A stretch of DNA of 64,000 nt from Bacillota bacterium (lineage in GTDB: Bacteria; Bacillota; Bacilli; Alicyclobacillales; SLC66), in the NCBI GenBank assembly GCA_021828865.1, contig JAJZCW010000001.1:81851-145850 (forward strand). The letters are read 5' to 3'. Positions 8,683-17,985 of the stretch are shown here, piece after piece (within the stretch, counting starts at the first letter, position 1; each line of letters starts with the position of its first letter). The notes beneath the pieces are model-generated. The model was given only the letters and a program-made list of their open reading frames with translations. It had not been told where the DNA came from and made no database searches. The translations under genes were made by a program, and so were the position numbers.

Positions 8683-9398
8683 ATTTCAGAGAACATCCTT
8701 TCCTGCCGAAATACTACTTTTCGCAAATGAATCAATTCCAACAACGAGAGAAATACGGTCACCCATTCCCTGCGCGAATTGGTTTCAATTAATTGAATAA
8801 ATGTCGCAGGTCCTAGCAGTAAACGACGCTCAATTCTTGCCATACGCATGGGGATGCTTTCCTGATCTCGATAGATTTCCACTTCAGGATCATCTAGCAT
8901 GCGCTCCATCACCGCTTCGTAAATCTTCTTTAGCCTCGCTGGTGTGACATGATTCAAAAAATCTGCAGCCACCGGATATTCACGGAAAGGCTCTAACGAC
9001 ATGGGTAGTCTGTTCCACTGTTCCTGTCTAAATTGTTCCCGGTGTTTTAGTTCTGTGGCTGCTTCTTTATAGGCACGGTAGACGATCAATTGCTCCCTTA
9101 AACGTTCCTCCGGATCATCCTGCCACTCGTCATCCACTCCAATCTCCTGTTGATCAAGTTTTGGTTGAGGAAGTAGCGTTCTCGCTTTGATCGCAATCAG
9201 TGTCGAGGCCATGACGATAAACTCACTTGCCACTTCCATGTGTTGCGCGAGTGAATCGCGCAAATAGGTCAAATATTGATCAGTAATTTGCGAGAGTTTG
9301 ATGTCTGTAATCGCCATTTTTTGCGTTTCGATCAAATGCAGTAGCAAATCGAGCGGCCCTTCAAAATCCTGTACAGCAATCGGGAACGAATTGGTCAT
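8664..9398 (-). CDS. scpA: Segregation and condensation protein A
   Basis: This 244-residue kleisin subunit has the N-terminal SMC-neck-binding segment FEGPLDLLLHLIETQKMAITDI, VASEFIVMASTLIAIKARTLLP, a charged linker and a C-terminal winged helix that binds the SMC head. I chose the ATG at 9398 because it overlaps the stop codon of the upstream protease gene in the form ATGA. No independent ribosome site is obvious, which fits coupled translation. Confidence 0.95.
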   Translation of the reverse strand: MTNSFPIAVQDFEGPLDLLLHLIETQKMAITDIKLSQITDQYLTYLRDSLAQHMEVASEFIVMASTLIAIKARTLLPQPKLDQQEIGVDDEWQDDPEERLREQLIVYRAYKEAATELKHREQFRQEQWNRLPMSLEPFREYPVAADFLNHVTPARLKKIYEAVMERMLDDPEVEIYRDQESIPMRMARIERRLLLGPATFIQLIETNSRREWVTVFLSLLELIHLRKVVFRQERMFSEIWIERL

Positions 9399-10048
9399 AT
9401 TGACAAGCCAAACCACCCAAATACAGATTGTATCGCGCTATTGATGACTAGTCCTCCTAGTGAATAACCACCGATGGGAAGGATTAATACCAATAATAGA
9501 AGAAATGGCCCTACTCTTTCAAATCGCAACATGGGAACAAAAATTTTTCTTGGCATCATAAACAATAACACTTTCCAACCGTCAAGTGGCGGAACGGGAA
9601 TCAAGTTGAAGATGGCAAGCGCCACATTGACGATAGCGAGCCAGATCAACATGGTACTGATAAATTGCCCAATCATGCCATGCCAAAAAGGACTTGACGA
9701 TTGCATAATCAACAAATCGATAATTATAGAGACAAGCCCCAACAAGGCATTCATAAATGGTCCGGCAAGCGCTATCAGAATAATCCCTAGCGATTTGTTA
9801 ATTTTAATTTTACTAGGATCAAAAATGACAGGTTTAGCCCAACCAAAATTAACAAAAAGAACCATCAAAAGTCCAAGAAGATCAAGGTGCGATAAAGGAT
9901 TAAGAGACACCCTTCCCTGCATTTTTGGCGTATCATCTCCAAGCCAGAGTGAAACCACCGCGTGACCGAATTCGTGGACGACGAGCGCTAAGATAAATGC
10001 CACAATGCGAAATATCAGATCTGGTCCAAAAAAAGACAGCAAAATCAC
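9395..10048 (-). CDS. Site-2 protease family M50 metalloprotease
   Basis: This 217-residue multi-pass membrane zinc protease has the HEFGH motif at 25-29 (zinc ligands and catalytic glutamate) and the third ligand in NLIPVPPLDG near residue 150. It has about five hydrophobic segments and no PDZ domain, so it belongs to the compact M50B group (YwhC-like). Its substrate is unknown. The start is GTG overlapping the previous stop (GTGA), and its stop overlaps scpA. The same gene commonly precedes scpA in Bacilli. Confidence 0.88.
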   Translation of the reverse strand: MILLSFFGPDLIFRIVAFILALVVHEFGHAVVSLWLGDDTPKMQGRVSLNPLSHLDLLGLLMVLFVNFGWAKPVIFDPSKIKINKSLGIILIALAGPFMNALLGLVSIIIDLLIMQSSSPFWHGMIGQFISTMLIWLAIVNVALAIFNLIPVPPLDGWKVLLFMMPRKIFVPMLRFERVGPFLLLLVLILPIGGYSLGGLVINSAIQSVFGWFGLSI

Positions 10049-10860
10049 ACCTTCTTTCCCGACTTTTTAATAAAAAATGGCATGAGCCTCGTGGACCACA
10101 TATAATTTTCCTGATGAGTATGAATTTCTCGCCAACTCCGATTGCGAATTTCCGACATCGTGCGAAGTGTAGAAGGAAGGCGTTGGGCAAAAATCATCAC
10201 ATTATGCGTGATCTGTGGGATCGCACCAAGTGTAATACTGTAGGTAGGTCCTATAAGCGTTTCCAGATCAGTACAAAGGTGTACAAATGGATAGCTAAGA
10301 GGTCCTTTCGTTGCCAAAATGGCATTGATCGCGAGCACACCACCCGGTTCAAGTAGTTCTGATAACGTATGTAAGTATAAAGGTGAATACAACACTTTGG
10401 GGGTTTCCTCTTGAAAATAAACATCCACATAAATGAGATCAAAATGATCCTGAATTTTCATAATGTAGGTACGAGCATCCGCTTCAAATAAGCTGACGCG
10501 AGAATCAGTGGGAAGTTGGAAATACTCCTCAGCCACTTGCAAAACCATGGGGTCCCATTCCACTCCCACAATCTCTGCCTGAGGATGCCTCCGATGTACA
10601 TGGCTGATGGCCGTGCCGGTACCTACTCCCAGAGACAAAAATCGGCGAATGGTGGGATTCCACGCGGTATAGAACGAAAATGCCTGTTGATAGGGAAAAT
10701 AAAGCAGTTCTGGGCGACTTACTTTCATGGCGCCTTGCCAACCTGCACCACTATCGCCAAATCGCAAAAAGCGGACCCCCCCCGTCTCCCCAACAAACAC
10801 CTGTTGATAGGGAGACGGACGGCGAAATAATGATTTTACGTTTGAATCGTTTCGTCTCAT
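10045..10860 (-). CDS. Spermidine synthase-like class I methyltransferase-fold protein
   Basis: This 271-residue protein has the SpeE-like Rossmann fold: [14 protein letters not shown] replaces the usual glycine-rich motif, and [28 protein letters not shown] and [11 protein letters not shown] follow. The last segment replaces the catalytic DSTDP-type motif of true spermidine synthases. The aminopropyl-transfer residues are therefore not evident and I do not call it SpeE. It starts within the ribH stop (ATGA) and ends within the protease start (GTGA). Confidence 0.7.
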   Translation of the reverse strand: MRRNDSNVKSLFRRPSPYQQVFVGETGGVRFLRFGDSGAGWQGAMKVSRPELLYFPYQQAFSFYTAWNPTIRRFLSLGVGTGTAISHVHRRHPQAEIVGVEWDPMVLQVAEEYFQLPTDSRVSLFEADARTYIMKIQDHFDLIYVDVYFQEETPKVLYSPLYLHTLSELLEPGGVLAINAILATKGPLSYPFVHLCTDLETLIGPTYSITLGAIPQITHNVMIFAQRLPSTLRTMSEIRNRSWREIHTHQENYMWSTRLMPFFIKKSGKKV

Positions 10861-11327
10861 GCAAGAAATGCGCGCGCCAGATTGGCCATTTCTATTGCAG
10901 TCACCGATGCATCCCAGCCTTTATTACCCGCCTTTGTTCCAGCACGCTCAATCGCCTGTTCGATCGTGTCTGTCGTCAACACGCCAAACACCACCACTAC
11001 GCCCGTCTGCAAGCTAGTCGTTGCAATTCCTTTGGCAGTTTCCGCCGCGACATAATCAAAGTGGGGCGTGGAACCGCGAATGACAGCGCCAAGTGCTACC
11101 ACCGCATCGTATTTTTTGGTTTCTGCCATTTTTTTAGCGATGAAAGGAATTTCAAACGCGCCTGGTACCCAGGCAATGTCGATGTCTGCTTCACTGACGC
11201 CATGACGCAAAAAAGCATCGTTCGCCCCGTCGAGTAAACTTTTAGAAATAAAATCATTAAAGCGGGAAACCACGATTCCCACCTTTAATCCCTGACCAAT
11301 TAGTTTGCCTTCAAACACTTGTCCCAT
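10857..11327 (-). CDS. ribH: 6,7-dimethyl-8-ribityllumazine synthase
   Basis: This 156-residue lumazine synthase condenses 5-amino-6-ribitylaminouracil with 3,4-dihydroxy-2-butanone 4-phosphate. The motifs are [42 protein letters not shown] with the catalytic histidine, and [17 protein letters not shown]. Length and sequence fit the icosahedral type of Bacillus. It is the last riboflavin gene of the operon and is translationally coupled to the SpeE-like gene. Confidence 0.97.
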   Translation of the reverse strand: MGQVFEGKLIGQGLKVGIVVSRFNDFISKSLLDGANDAFLRHGVSEADIDIAWVPGAFEIPFIAKKMAETKKYDAVVALGAVIRGSTPHFDYVAAETAKGIATTSLQTGVVVVFGVLTTDTIEQAIERAGTKAGNKGWDASVTAIEMANLARAFLA

Positions 11328-11360
11328 TCCTGGTACACTCCTTTAGCGATCGCATTGATT

Positions 11361-12554
11361 CTAATTTAGCAAATGCCCCAATTTGAGTTTTTTCGTTAAC
11401 AAGTATCTTTCATTATACTCGTTTGCGTCGATCAAAAGTGGGGATCTTTCCACCACATCAAGTCCGTGACCGTGCAGACCCTTAATTTTTCTAGGATTAT
11501 TAGTGAGAAGTTTGATTTTTCCCACGCCAAGATCATGCAATATTTGCGCACCAATCCCATAATCCCGAAGATCCGCGTCAAATCCTAGTTCTGCATTTGC
11601 CTCCACCGTGTCTAGACCCTGTTCTTGCAATTGATAGGCGCGGATTTTATTGATGAGGCCGATACCTCTGCCTTCCTGGCGCATGTACACTAGTATGCCT
11701 TTTCCTTCCTGCGCGATCTGACGAAGCGCCGCATCCAGTTGCGGACCGCAGTCGCATCGCAAAGAGCCAAAAACATCCCCTGTCAGGCATTCGGAATGCA
11801 CGCGTACTAACGTTGGTTCATCAGGCATAATATCGCCCATGACGAGCGCTAGATGTTCTTTTCTGTCCACCGAGTTAGTGAAGACAATGATCTTGAATTC
11901 GCCATACTCAGTAGGCAAAATGGCTTCTGCAGCCCGTTCCACCAATTTTTCTTTACTCTTTCGATACGCGATAATATCTTCGATTTTCACCATATATAAC
12001 CCGAATTGATTCGCTATCTCCAGCAAATCCGGGACTCTTGCCATGGTCCCGTCATCTTTTAAGACTTCGCAGATCACGCCTGATGGATCGACTCCGGCGA
12101 TTTTGGCAAGATCCACTGCCGCCTCCGTGTGACCGGCCCTTCGCAATACACCACCATCTTTGGCAACTAAAGGGAAAATATGACCTGGGCGGCGAAAGTC
12201 TTCCGTTTTGCTAGTTGGATCAATTAGCGACTGAATGGTCGTGGATCGTTCAATGGCAGATATTCCTGTGGTGGTGGAAGTGTGATCGACAGAAACCGTA
12301 AATGCCGTGTGATGGTTGTCTGTATTCACCTTTACCATCGGTTGCAAATCAAGCCTGTTCGCCCGTTCCTCCGTGATGGGGACACAAACCAGTCCCCTGC
12401 CATGCGTGATCATGAAATTAATCGTTTGCGGCGTCGCAAATTCAGCCAAAGCGACAAAATCACCTTCATTTTCCCTATCTTCATCATCCACCACAATGAT
12501 GATCTGCCCTTGTTTCAGCGCGATTACCGCTTCGTCAATTGTCGCAAATTGCAT
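11361..12554 (-). CDS. ribBA: Bifunctional DHBP synthase / GTP cyclohydrolase II
   Basis: This 397-residue fusion makes both riboflavin precursors. The N-terminal RibB half (about 1-200) has [12 protein letters not shown], the acidic metal site, and [13 protein letters not shown]. The C-terminal RibA half has [18 protein letters not shown] (zinc cysteines), RQEGRGIGL and NNPRKI. The ATG at 12554 has AGAGGTG six to eight bases upstream. The frame runs farther upstream, but that part shows no similarity and overlaps the ribE end. Confidence 0.97.
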   Translation of the reverse strand: MQFATIDEAVIALKQGQIIIVVDDEDRENEGDFVALAEFATPQTINFMITHGRGLVCVPITEERANRLDLQPMVKVNTDNHHTAFTVSVDHTSTTTGISAIERSTTIQSLIDPTSKTEDFRRPGHIFPLVAKDGGVLRRAGHTEAAVDLAKIAGVDPSGVICEVLKDDGTMARVPDLLEIANQFGLYMVKIEDIIAYRKSKEKLVERAAEAILPTEYGEFKIIVFTNSVDRKEHLALVMGDIMPDEPTLVRVHSECLTGDVFGSLRCDCGPQLDAALRQIAQEGKGILVYMRQEGRGIGLINKIRAYQLQEQGLDTVEANAELGFDADLRDYGIGAQILHDLGVGKIKLLTNNPRKIKGLHGHGLDVVERSPLLIDANEYNERYLLTKKLKLGHLLN

Positions 12555-12579
12555 CGTGCACACCTCTTTTAAATGATAC

Positions 12580-13230
12580 TCAGTATCCCCACTTTTGTAG
12601 TTTTTCGAAAGTAATCCCTGTTTGCGTCTCTGTGCGAATGGGATGGCCATGTAATTTTTCGGCGTACTTTCCCATTTGGTCTACTTCCAGGTTGACTTTG
12701 TTACCTACCCTGGCTTTGTGCAGTGTGGTTTGGGCCGCAGTATGTGGAATAATCGATACCTGAAAAGACGCCCGATCCGTATCCATCACCGTCAGGCTGA
12801 TACCATCCACTGCAATTGACCCTTTCGAAACGATGTAGCGTAGCAGCGCCACATCGGCCTTGACTGTCAGGACCTTTGCGTTGTCCTCCGGTTGTATATG
12901 GGTGATGCTTCCGACCCCGTCCACGTGTCCCGCTACCATATGTCCGCCAAAACGCGAATCTGCCTTCATCGCCCGCTCCAAATTGACGGCAGCCCCTTCT
13001 GCAAGATTAGCGAATGTAGAGTGCCTTACTGTCTCAGGCACCACATCCACCGCCAGATGATTGCCTTGTATTTTCACCACAGTTAGGCATACTCCATTAA
13101 CGGCTACACTGTCTCCAATCGCCACGCCGTCATGAGCCACAAAGGGAGCAGCAATCACCAATCTGCGGCCATTTCCGGAATTGCTGATTTGAACGAGGGT
13201 GCCCACTTCCTCCACAAGTCCAGTAAACAA
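12580..13230 (-). CDS. ribE: Riboflavin synthase alpha subunit
   Basis: This 216-residue protein consists of two tandem lumazine-binding domains. Each carries the MVAGHVDG or MFTGLVEE type start and a VNGVCLTV or VDGISLTV motif. It dismutates two lumazines into riboflavin. The TTG start at 13230 has a GGGAGG site seven bases upstream that lies in the end of ribD; the two genes are separated by a single base. Confidence 0.96.
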   Translation of the reverse strand: MFTGLVEEVGTLVQISNSGNGRRLVIAAPFVAHDGVAIGDSVAVNGVCLTVVKIQGNHLAVDVVPETVRHSTFANLAEGAAVNLERAMKADSRFGGHMVAGHVDGVGSITHIQPEDNAKVLTVKADVALLRYIVSKGSIAVDGISLTVMDTDRASFQVSIIPHTAAQTTLHKARVGNKVNLEVDQMGKYAEKLHGHPIRTETQTGITFEKLQKWGY

Positions 13231-13231
13231 C

Positions 13232-14344
13232 TCATTCGCCTCCCGTCAAAGAATCCGGGTACACCACATCACCAATCGTTAACACATCCTGGTCAAAAAT
13301 GCGATGCTCCACATGATTCAATTCAAATGCTTCTTGCATCGTTAACGGATGCCGCCACGAAAGCAAACCGTTTCCGCCACCAAGCAGTTTTGGCGCATGA
13401 AAAATCCATACCTGATTGACCAGCTTATCTTCCATAAAGGCGGATGCCACGCGTTGTCCTCCTTCAAGCAAAAGGTGGAGGTATCCCTTTGTAGCAAGAA
13501 AACGCATGGCTTCGCGAAGCGGAACGTGTTCATTTTGAGATGGCAATCGAACCACTTCTATACCCTGTTCCTTAAGCATGATTTCCTTGTCTATAGGGGC
13601 CAATTCAGTAGTCACTATCATCGTGTGGCTGCGCTGATCCATGACGAGGCGGGAATCCATGGGAATCCTCAAATACGAGTCAAGCACGATGCGTACAGGA
13701 GACTTTGTCTCTTCACCCAGCCTCACCGTGAGTTGCGGATCGTCTTTACGCACTGTTTCTACCCCAACGACAATCGCGTCCACCCTGCTACGCAAGCGAT
13801 GAACTTCTTCCCGTGATGCTGTGGAAGTAATGTATAGGCTATCACCCGTACTTGCAGCGGTATATCCGTCAAGTGTGGCGGCAAGTTTCAAAGTGACAAA
13901 CGGCAATCCGGTTTTGACGAAATGAAAAAATGGCTGGTTCAGCGCCTCTGCATGCTCGTGCTGCACGCCGACCTCGACTTCGATTCCCGCTTCTCGTAGC
14001 TTAGAAATGCCAAGTCCCGCCACTTTTTCAAAAGGATCCTGCATGGCCACTACCACTTTTTTAACCTCTGCGCGGATGATTGCATCCACACACGGTGGGG
14101 TTTTGCCGTGATGGGCACAGGGTTCGAGAGTGACGTACATGGTGCTGTCTTTCGCTTCAAGTCCTGCCATCTGCAGCGCATGGATTTCCGCATGAGCTTC
14201 TCCCGCTTTCAGGTGAGCGCCCATCCCGATCACGCGCCCTGACTTTACTAAAAGAGCCCCCACTGCCGGATTGGGATTGGTTTGTCCCCTCGCCATTTTC
14301 GCTAGCTGAATGGCCATTTGCATGTATTCACGGTCTTGCGTCAA
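13232..14344 (-). CDS. ribD: Riboflavin biosynthesis deaminase/reductase RibD
   Basis: This bifunctional enzyme of about 370 residues has an N-terminal zinc deaminase (HAEIHAL, EPCAHHGKTPPC) and a C-terminal NADPH reductase (LKLAATLDGYTA, GVETVRKDDPQLTVR, LLLEGGQRVASAF). It carries out the second and third steps from GTP to riboflavin. I place the start at the TTG at 14344, seven bases after a GGGGGGAGG site; the frame extends only a few codons farther. It is the first gene after the FMN riboswitch. Confidence 0.95.
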   Translation of the reverse strand: MTQDREYMQMAIQLAKMARGQTNPNPAVGALLVKSGRVIGMGAHLKAGEAHAEIHALQMAGLEAKDSTMYVTLEPCAHHGKTPPCVDAIIRAEVKKVVVAMQDPFEKVAGLGISKLREAGIEVEVGVQHEHAEALNQPFFHFVKTGLPFVTLKLAATLDGYTAASTGDSLYITSTASREEVHRLRSRVDAIVVGVETVRKDDPQLTVRLGEETKSPVRIVLDSYLRIPMDSRLVMDQRSHTMIVTTELAPIDKEIMLKEQGIEVVRLPSQNEHVPLREAMRFLATKGYLHLLLEGGQRVASAFMEDKLVNQVWIFHAPKLLGGGNGLLSWRHPLTMQEAFELNHVEHRIFDQDVLTIGDVVYPDSLTGGE

Positions 14345-14366
14345 CAGATCTCCTCCCCCCTTGCCC

Positions 14367-14428
14367 AAAAATAAAAGCGCCTCATCTTCCTGGGGCGCAG
14401 CGAAAAAAGTGAGGTCATATCCTCACCT
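14367..14428 (-). terminator. Tandem intrinsic terminators of the rib leader
   Basis: Two minus-strand hairpins with T tracts lie between the riboswitch aptamer and ribD. The first has the stem 14407-14414 with 14421-14428 (GTGAGG/CCTCAC core) and six T residues at 14403-14408. The second has a GCGCC/GGCGC stem (14377-14381 with 14394-14398) followed by a T-rich run at 14367-14376. Either or both could be the expression platform that stops transcription when FMN is bound. Confidence 0.8.
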
Positions 14429-14431
14429 TTA

Positions 14432-14561
14432 TCCTTCTTGCATCCGGACTATACCGTCGGTACTGGAATCTCACCAGTTCGTGCCATGTGGCTCGTGGAC
14501 TTCGCATCATGCGTCACCACCGATCGGGAATTGGCATTTGCCTCACCCTGCCCCGAAGGAG
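14432..14561 (-). promoter_or_regulatory. FMN riboswitch (RFN element)
   Basis: Read on the minus strand, the leader contains the conserved RFN blocks in order: CTTCGGGGCAGGGTG, AATTCCCGATCGGTGGT, AGTCCACGAGCC, CTGGTGAGATTCCAGTACCG and AGTCCGGATGCAAGAAGG. This is the FMN aptamer that turns down rib transcription when FMN is plentiful. The promoter lies just upstream and two terminator hairpins lie just downstream, before ribD. Confidence 0.97.
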
Positions 14562-14582
14562 TACGATTAATTTGTTATAATC

Positions 14583-14611
14583 AGTATACAAGTGTTGTAA
14601 TCCTATTGCAA
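14583..14611 (-). promoter_or_regulatory. Sigma-A promoter of the rib operon
   Basis: On the minus strand TTGCAA (14611-14606) and TATACT (14588-14583) are separated by exactly 17 bases. They lie about 20 bases upstream of the riboswitch aptamer, where a rib promoter is expected. Confidence 0.75.
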
Positions 14612-14641
14612 AGCGAAACATATAGGAAAGGAATTTTATAA

Positions 14642-15997
14642 TTGCGCAAATGGATAAAGACCATCGGATATGTTTTCGTCATTCCCTCCACCATATTAAT
14701 GGCCATGTCCACGTCAGTTCATGCAGACACTGGCAATACGACTCCTCCTACACTGCTTGCTCAAAGCGCTGTGTTAATGGATATGACCACAGGCCAAATC
14801 ATCTATGAAAAAAACCCTTATGAAAAGCTCTACCCAGCGAGCATCACCAAAATCATGACCGCACTTCTTGCACTCAAATACGGTCATTTAAACGACCCTA
14901 TCAAGGCATCTGTCAACGCAGTGAACCAGGAGCCTGATAAAGTTTATCTTGTACCGGGTGAAGTGCACTCACTAAAGCAGATGCTATACGGTCTATTGAT
15001 TGATTCTGCCAACGATGCGGCGGTCGCTATTGCGGAGCACTATGGTGGATCGGTCAAAGGCTTTGCCAATATGATGAATCAGGAAGCCAAACAGTTGGGC
15101 GCAATCAACACTCATTTTGTCAACCCAAACGGCCTTCAAAACGCCAATCATTACACCTGCGCCTACGATATGGCACTGATCGCGAGACAGGCGATGCAAA
15201 ACCCTGAATTCCGAAAAATCGTCTCTACGAAATTTTACTTGTGGAAGGGGAAAGAATGGACTTCTAATTTATCGAATCTCAATGAAATGCTCTGGTCCTA
15301 TCCTGGAGCAAACGGAGTAAAGACAGGCTGGACAGATCAGGCTGAACAAACCATGGTGGTCACCGCCACGCGAAATGGTCATACCTTGCTTGCTGTGCTG
15401 ATGAAGGTTCCCCTACTCGGGGAGATGCAAACAGATGCCACGAATCTATTGAACTATGGCTTCTCTTCTTTTCAGGAATCGACGATTCTTCCTACCGGAA
15501 CAAAGGTGGCCTCCCTGTCATTAGGCGGCCACCACGCCACGTTATCGCTTGAAAGTCCACTCACCGCTTTGATGCCGGTCCATCAAACGAAAAAAACATC
15601 GACAAGCATCGCCATTCCGAACACATTCACTAATGTGCCGGTCACTCAAGGATTGGAATCGATACGAGATAATCGTATGCCAATCCCACTTGTTTCACCA
15701 AGTCCCATCGTACATTCGCTGATCATCGCCCCCATTGCTTATGGTGTGCAAAAAGGTGCGGTCATCGGGTCGGCGACCATTGATTTTGAACACATGAAGA
15801 TGACTTTGCCTTTGCAAATTGACGAGACAATTCCGGTTCCTGTTACACCGCCAAACAGATTACCTGAATTGCCAGCACTCAGTTTGACACTGGTATGCTT
15901 AGGATTTTCACTCATTGGTAGGTCTGGTATCAAGAAAACGAGCAAGAAAAAAAGCCGTTCAAGTGTGATGGGTTATCCTCGGGCCATGGACAAATGA
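14642..15997 (+). CDS. D-alanyl-D-alanine carboxypeptidase, S11 family, with C-terminal anchor
   Basis: This 451-residue penicillin-binding protein has a signal peptide and the catalytic motifs SITK (Ser67, Lys70), SAN (122-124) and KTGW (227-230). An extended C-terminal region follows. It ends with a hydrophobic segment (about 415-432) and a basic tail (KKTSKKKSRSS), consistent with a membrane anchor. Its start is a TTG behind AGGAAAGGA. It is divergent from the rib operon and is a third S11 enzyme in the window besides DacB and DacF. A role in vegetative peptidoglycan trimming or sporulation cannot be decided from sequence. Confidence 0.9.
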   Translation: MRKWIKTIGYVFVIPSTILMAMSTSVHADTGNTTPPTLLAQSAVLMDMTTGQIIYEKNPYEKLYPASITKIMTALLALKYGHLNDPIKASVNAVNQEPDKVYLVPGEVHSLKQMLYGLLIDSANDAAVAIAEHYGGSVKGFANMMNQEAKQLGAINTHFVNPNGLQNANHYTCAYDMALIARQAMQNPEFRKIVSTKFYLWKGKEWTSNLSNLNEMLWSYPGANGVKTGWTDQAEQTMVVTATRNGHTLLAVLMKVPLLGEMQTDATNLLNYGFSSFQESTILPTGTKVASLSLGGHHATLSLESPLTALMPVHQTKKTSTSIAIPNTFTNVPVTQGLESIRDNRMPIPLVSPSPIVHSLIIAPIAYGVQKGAVIGSATIDFEHMKMTLPLQIDETIPVPVTPPNRLPELPALSLTLVCLGFSLIGRSGIKKTSKKKSRSSVMGYPRAMDK

Positions 15998-16134
15998 GCG
16001 GTACGAGTCCCGCCACGAAACCGTTGAATAACCGTACCGATCCATGGCATGAAAGATCCCATAGTTCCCGCAACACCCTGAAATATCTGCACAAAACGAG
16101 CAATCCTTGGTATCCAGGACAGGATGGTAAGCAT
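15973..16134 (-). CDS. Small hydrophobic/basic hypothetical protein, 53 aa
   Basis: An ATG at 16134 lies seven bases after a clear GGAGG site and opens a 53-codon frame. The protein is a single amphipathic hydrophobic stretch (MLTILSWIPRIARFVQIF) followed by a glycine- and arginine-rich end. It lies about 55 bases after the lysA stop in the same direction. Its last 25 bases overlap, antisense, the end of the carboxypeptidase gene. I do not recognise it. The opposite strand also has a frame here, but without a credible ribosome site. Confidence 0.5.
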   Translation of the reverse strand: MLTILSWIPRIARFVQIFQGVAGTMGSFMPWIGTVIQRFRGGTRTAHLSMARG

Positions 16135-16188
16135 TGGATTCCCTCCTCGATACCAGGATATGCTTTTTCTTGCTTTCGGTATGGACTC

Positions 16189-17523
16189 CTAACTAAATGA
16201 TGAAAAATCAGTATTCATTTCAAGATGTAAAAGGTCATCATATGTTTCTCTGCGTAATACAAGCTTGGATTGTCCTTCGCGAACAAATACGACAGCAGGT
16301 CTTGGAATGCGATTGTAATTGCTTGCCATCGAATAATTGTAGGCGCCCGTGCAAAAAACGGCCAGTAAATCACCTGGCTCTGCTTTTGGTAACTCAATAT
16401 CCCAAATCAACATGTCCCCACTCTCACATGCTTTTCCTGCAATGGATACGAGCTCTTCCTTATTTGCATTCATTTTGTTGGCAATAACCGCTTCATATTT
16501 TGCACCATAAAGCGCAAGCCTAGGATTGTCCGTCATGCCGCCATCCACTGCTACATAGGTTCGTAGACCCGGTATTTCTTTTCTGCTTCCCACACGGTAA
16601 ATGGTGGTTCCCGCTTCTGCCACGATACTTCTACCAGGCTCGAGCATGATAAGTGGTAAGCTCAAGCCGTCACTTTCATACGCTTTTCGCGCAGCAAGTA
16701 CCACCTCTTCCACCAGCGTTTCGAGTGGCATTGGCGTATCCTCACTGGTGTAGCGAATACCAAGACCGCCACCAAGATTGAGAATGTGGGTCATTACATC
16801 CAGTTCGCGCTCAATTTTTTTTGATAGGTCTGCCATGCGCTTTGCAGCCACGCCAAACCCTTCCGCATCAAAAATTTGGGATCCAATATGTGCGTGTATC
16901 CCCATCAGGCGCATGCGATGGTATTTTTTGATGGCAATAATGGCTTCTTCTACCTGACCACTGTAGAGATCAAAACCAAATTTCGAATCTTGTTGCCCAG
17001 TGGAAATAAAATCATGGGTGTGCACGTCGACTCCAGGCGATACACGAATCATTATGTCAATGGATTGACCTGTTCTATTCAGTATTTCGCCTAAGACCTC
17101 AATTTCGTGGAAATTATCGACGACTATCAGCCCAATTTGTGAGGTAACCGCGAATTCCAACTCTTCTTTTGTTTTATTGTTGCCATGCATCAGAATATGG
17201 TTCGGTTGAAACCCAGACTTGAGCGCAGTAAAAAGTTCACCGCCAGAGACCACATCAAGCCACAAGCCTTCTTCTTGTGCAATTTGGCACATATAAGTCG
17301 AACAAAACGCTTTACAGGCATATGCCAGTCGAAAGTCAGCCTGCACTTCATGAAACGCCTGCTTGTAATCGTGAATCTGATTACGAATCTTTTCTTCATC
17401 ATAGACGATTAGTGGTGTGCCGTATTTTTCAGCTAGCCAACTGGCTGACAAGCCACCTATCATCAGTTCCTTTTTCGAAAGCAATGTTTCATTCGCACTT
17501 GAATGCAATTTTGATCTCTCCAC
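16189..17523 (-). CDS. lysA: Diaminopimelate decarboxylase
   Basis: This 444-residue PLP enzyme of alanine-racemase fold makes L-lysine from meso-diaminopimelate. It shows LAYACKAFCS with the PLP lysine, HGNNKTKEELEFA, GIHAHIGSQIFD, LNLGGGLGIRY, LEPGRSIVAEAG and CESGDMLIWD, the catalytic cysteine region. The GTG start follows AGAAGGA by seven bases. It closes the spoVA cluster as in B. subtilis, but a good sigma-A promoter just upstream suggests its own vegetative expression. Confidence 0.95.
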   Translation of the reverse strand: MERSKLHSSANETLLSKKELMIGGLSASWLAEKYGTPLIVYDEEKIRNQIHDYKQAFHEVQADFRLAYACKAFCSTYMCQIAQEEGLWLDVVSGGELFTALKSGFQPNHILMHGNNKTKEELEFAVTSQIGLIVVDNFHEIEVLGEILNRTGQSIDIMIRVSPGVDVHTHDFISTGQQDSKFGFDLYSGQVEEAIIAIKKYHRMRLMGIHAHIGSQIFDAEGFGVAAKRMADLSKKIERELDVMTHILNLGGGLGIRYTSEDTPMPLETLVEEVVLAARKAYESDGLSLPLIMLEPGRSIVAEAGTTIYRVGSRKEIPGLRTYVAVDGGMTDNPRLALYGAKYEAVIANKMNANKEELVSIAGKACESGDMLIWDIELPKAEPGDLLAVFCTGAYNYSMASNYNRIPRPAVVFVREGQSKLVLRRETYDDLLHLEMNTDFSSFS

Positions 17524-17567
17524 TCTATAATCCTTCTGTTATTTACCATAGTAAATTAGTTGTAGAG

Positions 17568-17596
17568 ATGATACCATGCTTCAAGTCCAGTAACAA
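17568..17596 (-). promoter_or_regulatory. Probable sigma-A promoter of lysA
   Basis: On the minus strand TTGTTA (17596-17591) and TATCAT (17573-17568) are 17 bases apart, in the gap between spoVAE and lysA. This would uncouple lysine synthesis from the sporulation genes upstream. Confidence 0.5.
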
Positions 17597-17604
17597 GAAA
17601 CTTT

Positions 17605-17967
17605 TTAGCCACGAGGACGGAACACCACCGCAGATAAAAATCCAAAAATGATCGCTGAGGAAATCCCGGCACTGGTTACTTCGAATATCCCGGTGATCAG
17701 TCCAAGAATGCCATACTGTTTGGCTTCCGCCATGGCACCATGTACGAGTGCATTGCCAAAAGAGGTGATGGGGACAGTGGCGCCTGCCCCGGCAAATTTG
17801 ATGAGAGGATCATATAAACCAAATCCCTCAAGCACTGCCCCTGCCACGACCAGGATGGTCATCACATGAGCAGGAGTGAGTTTCGTCAAATCAAACATCA
17901 ACTGGCCGATGACGCAAATTAGTCCCCCCACAATAAAGGCCATGATAAAAATCCCAACACCGCTCAT
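17605..17967 (-). CDS. spoVAE: Stage V sporulation protein AE (SpoVAE/AEB)
   Basis: This membrane protein of about 120 residues has three or four helices and shows [49 protein letters not shown] and GITGIFEV-like segments. It belongs to the SpoVAC/SpoVAE family that forms the dipicolinic acid channel of the spore inner membrane. The start is one of two close ATG codons; the one at 17967 fits the AGGGGG site better. It follows spoVAD. Confidence 0.93.
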   Translation of the reverse strand: MSGVGIFIMAFIVGGLICVIGQLMFDLTKLTPAHVMTILVVAGAVLEGFGLYDPLIKFAGAGATVPITSFGNALVHGAMAEAKQYGILGLITGIFEVTSAGISSAIIFGFLSAVVFRPRG

Positions 17968-17985
17968 TGCCATTTTCCCCCTAAG

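Noticed and set aside
10045-10860. True spermidine synthase (speE)
   Set aside because: The glycine-rich motif and the catalytic aspartate segment deviate from aminopropyltransferases, and no speD or speA lies nearby.
10680-11237. 185-codon frame antisense to ribH and the SpeE-like gene
   Set aside because: It crosses two well-supported minus-strand genes and has no family pattern.
15994-16200. Plus-strand frame of 68 codons starting in the stop (ATGA) of the carboxypeptidase gene
   Set aside because: The composition is not protein-like and it has no independent ribosome site. The opposite strand has a better supported small gene.
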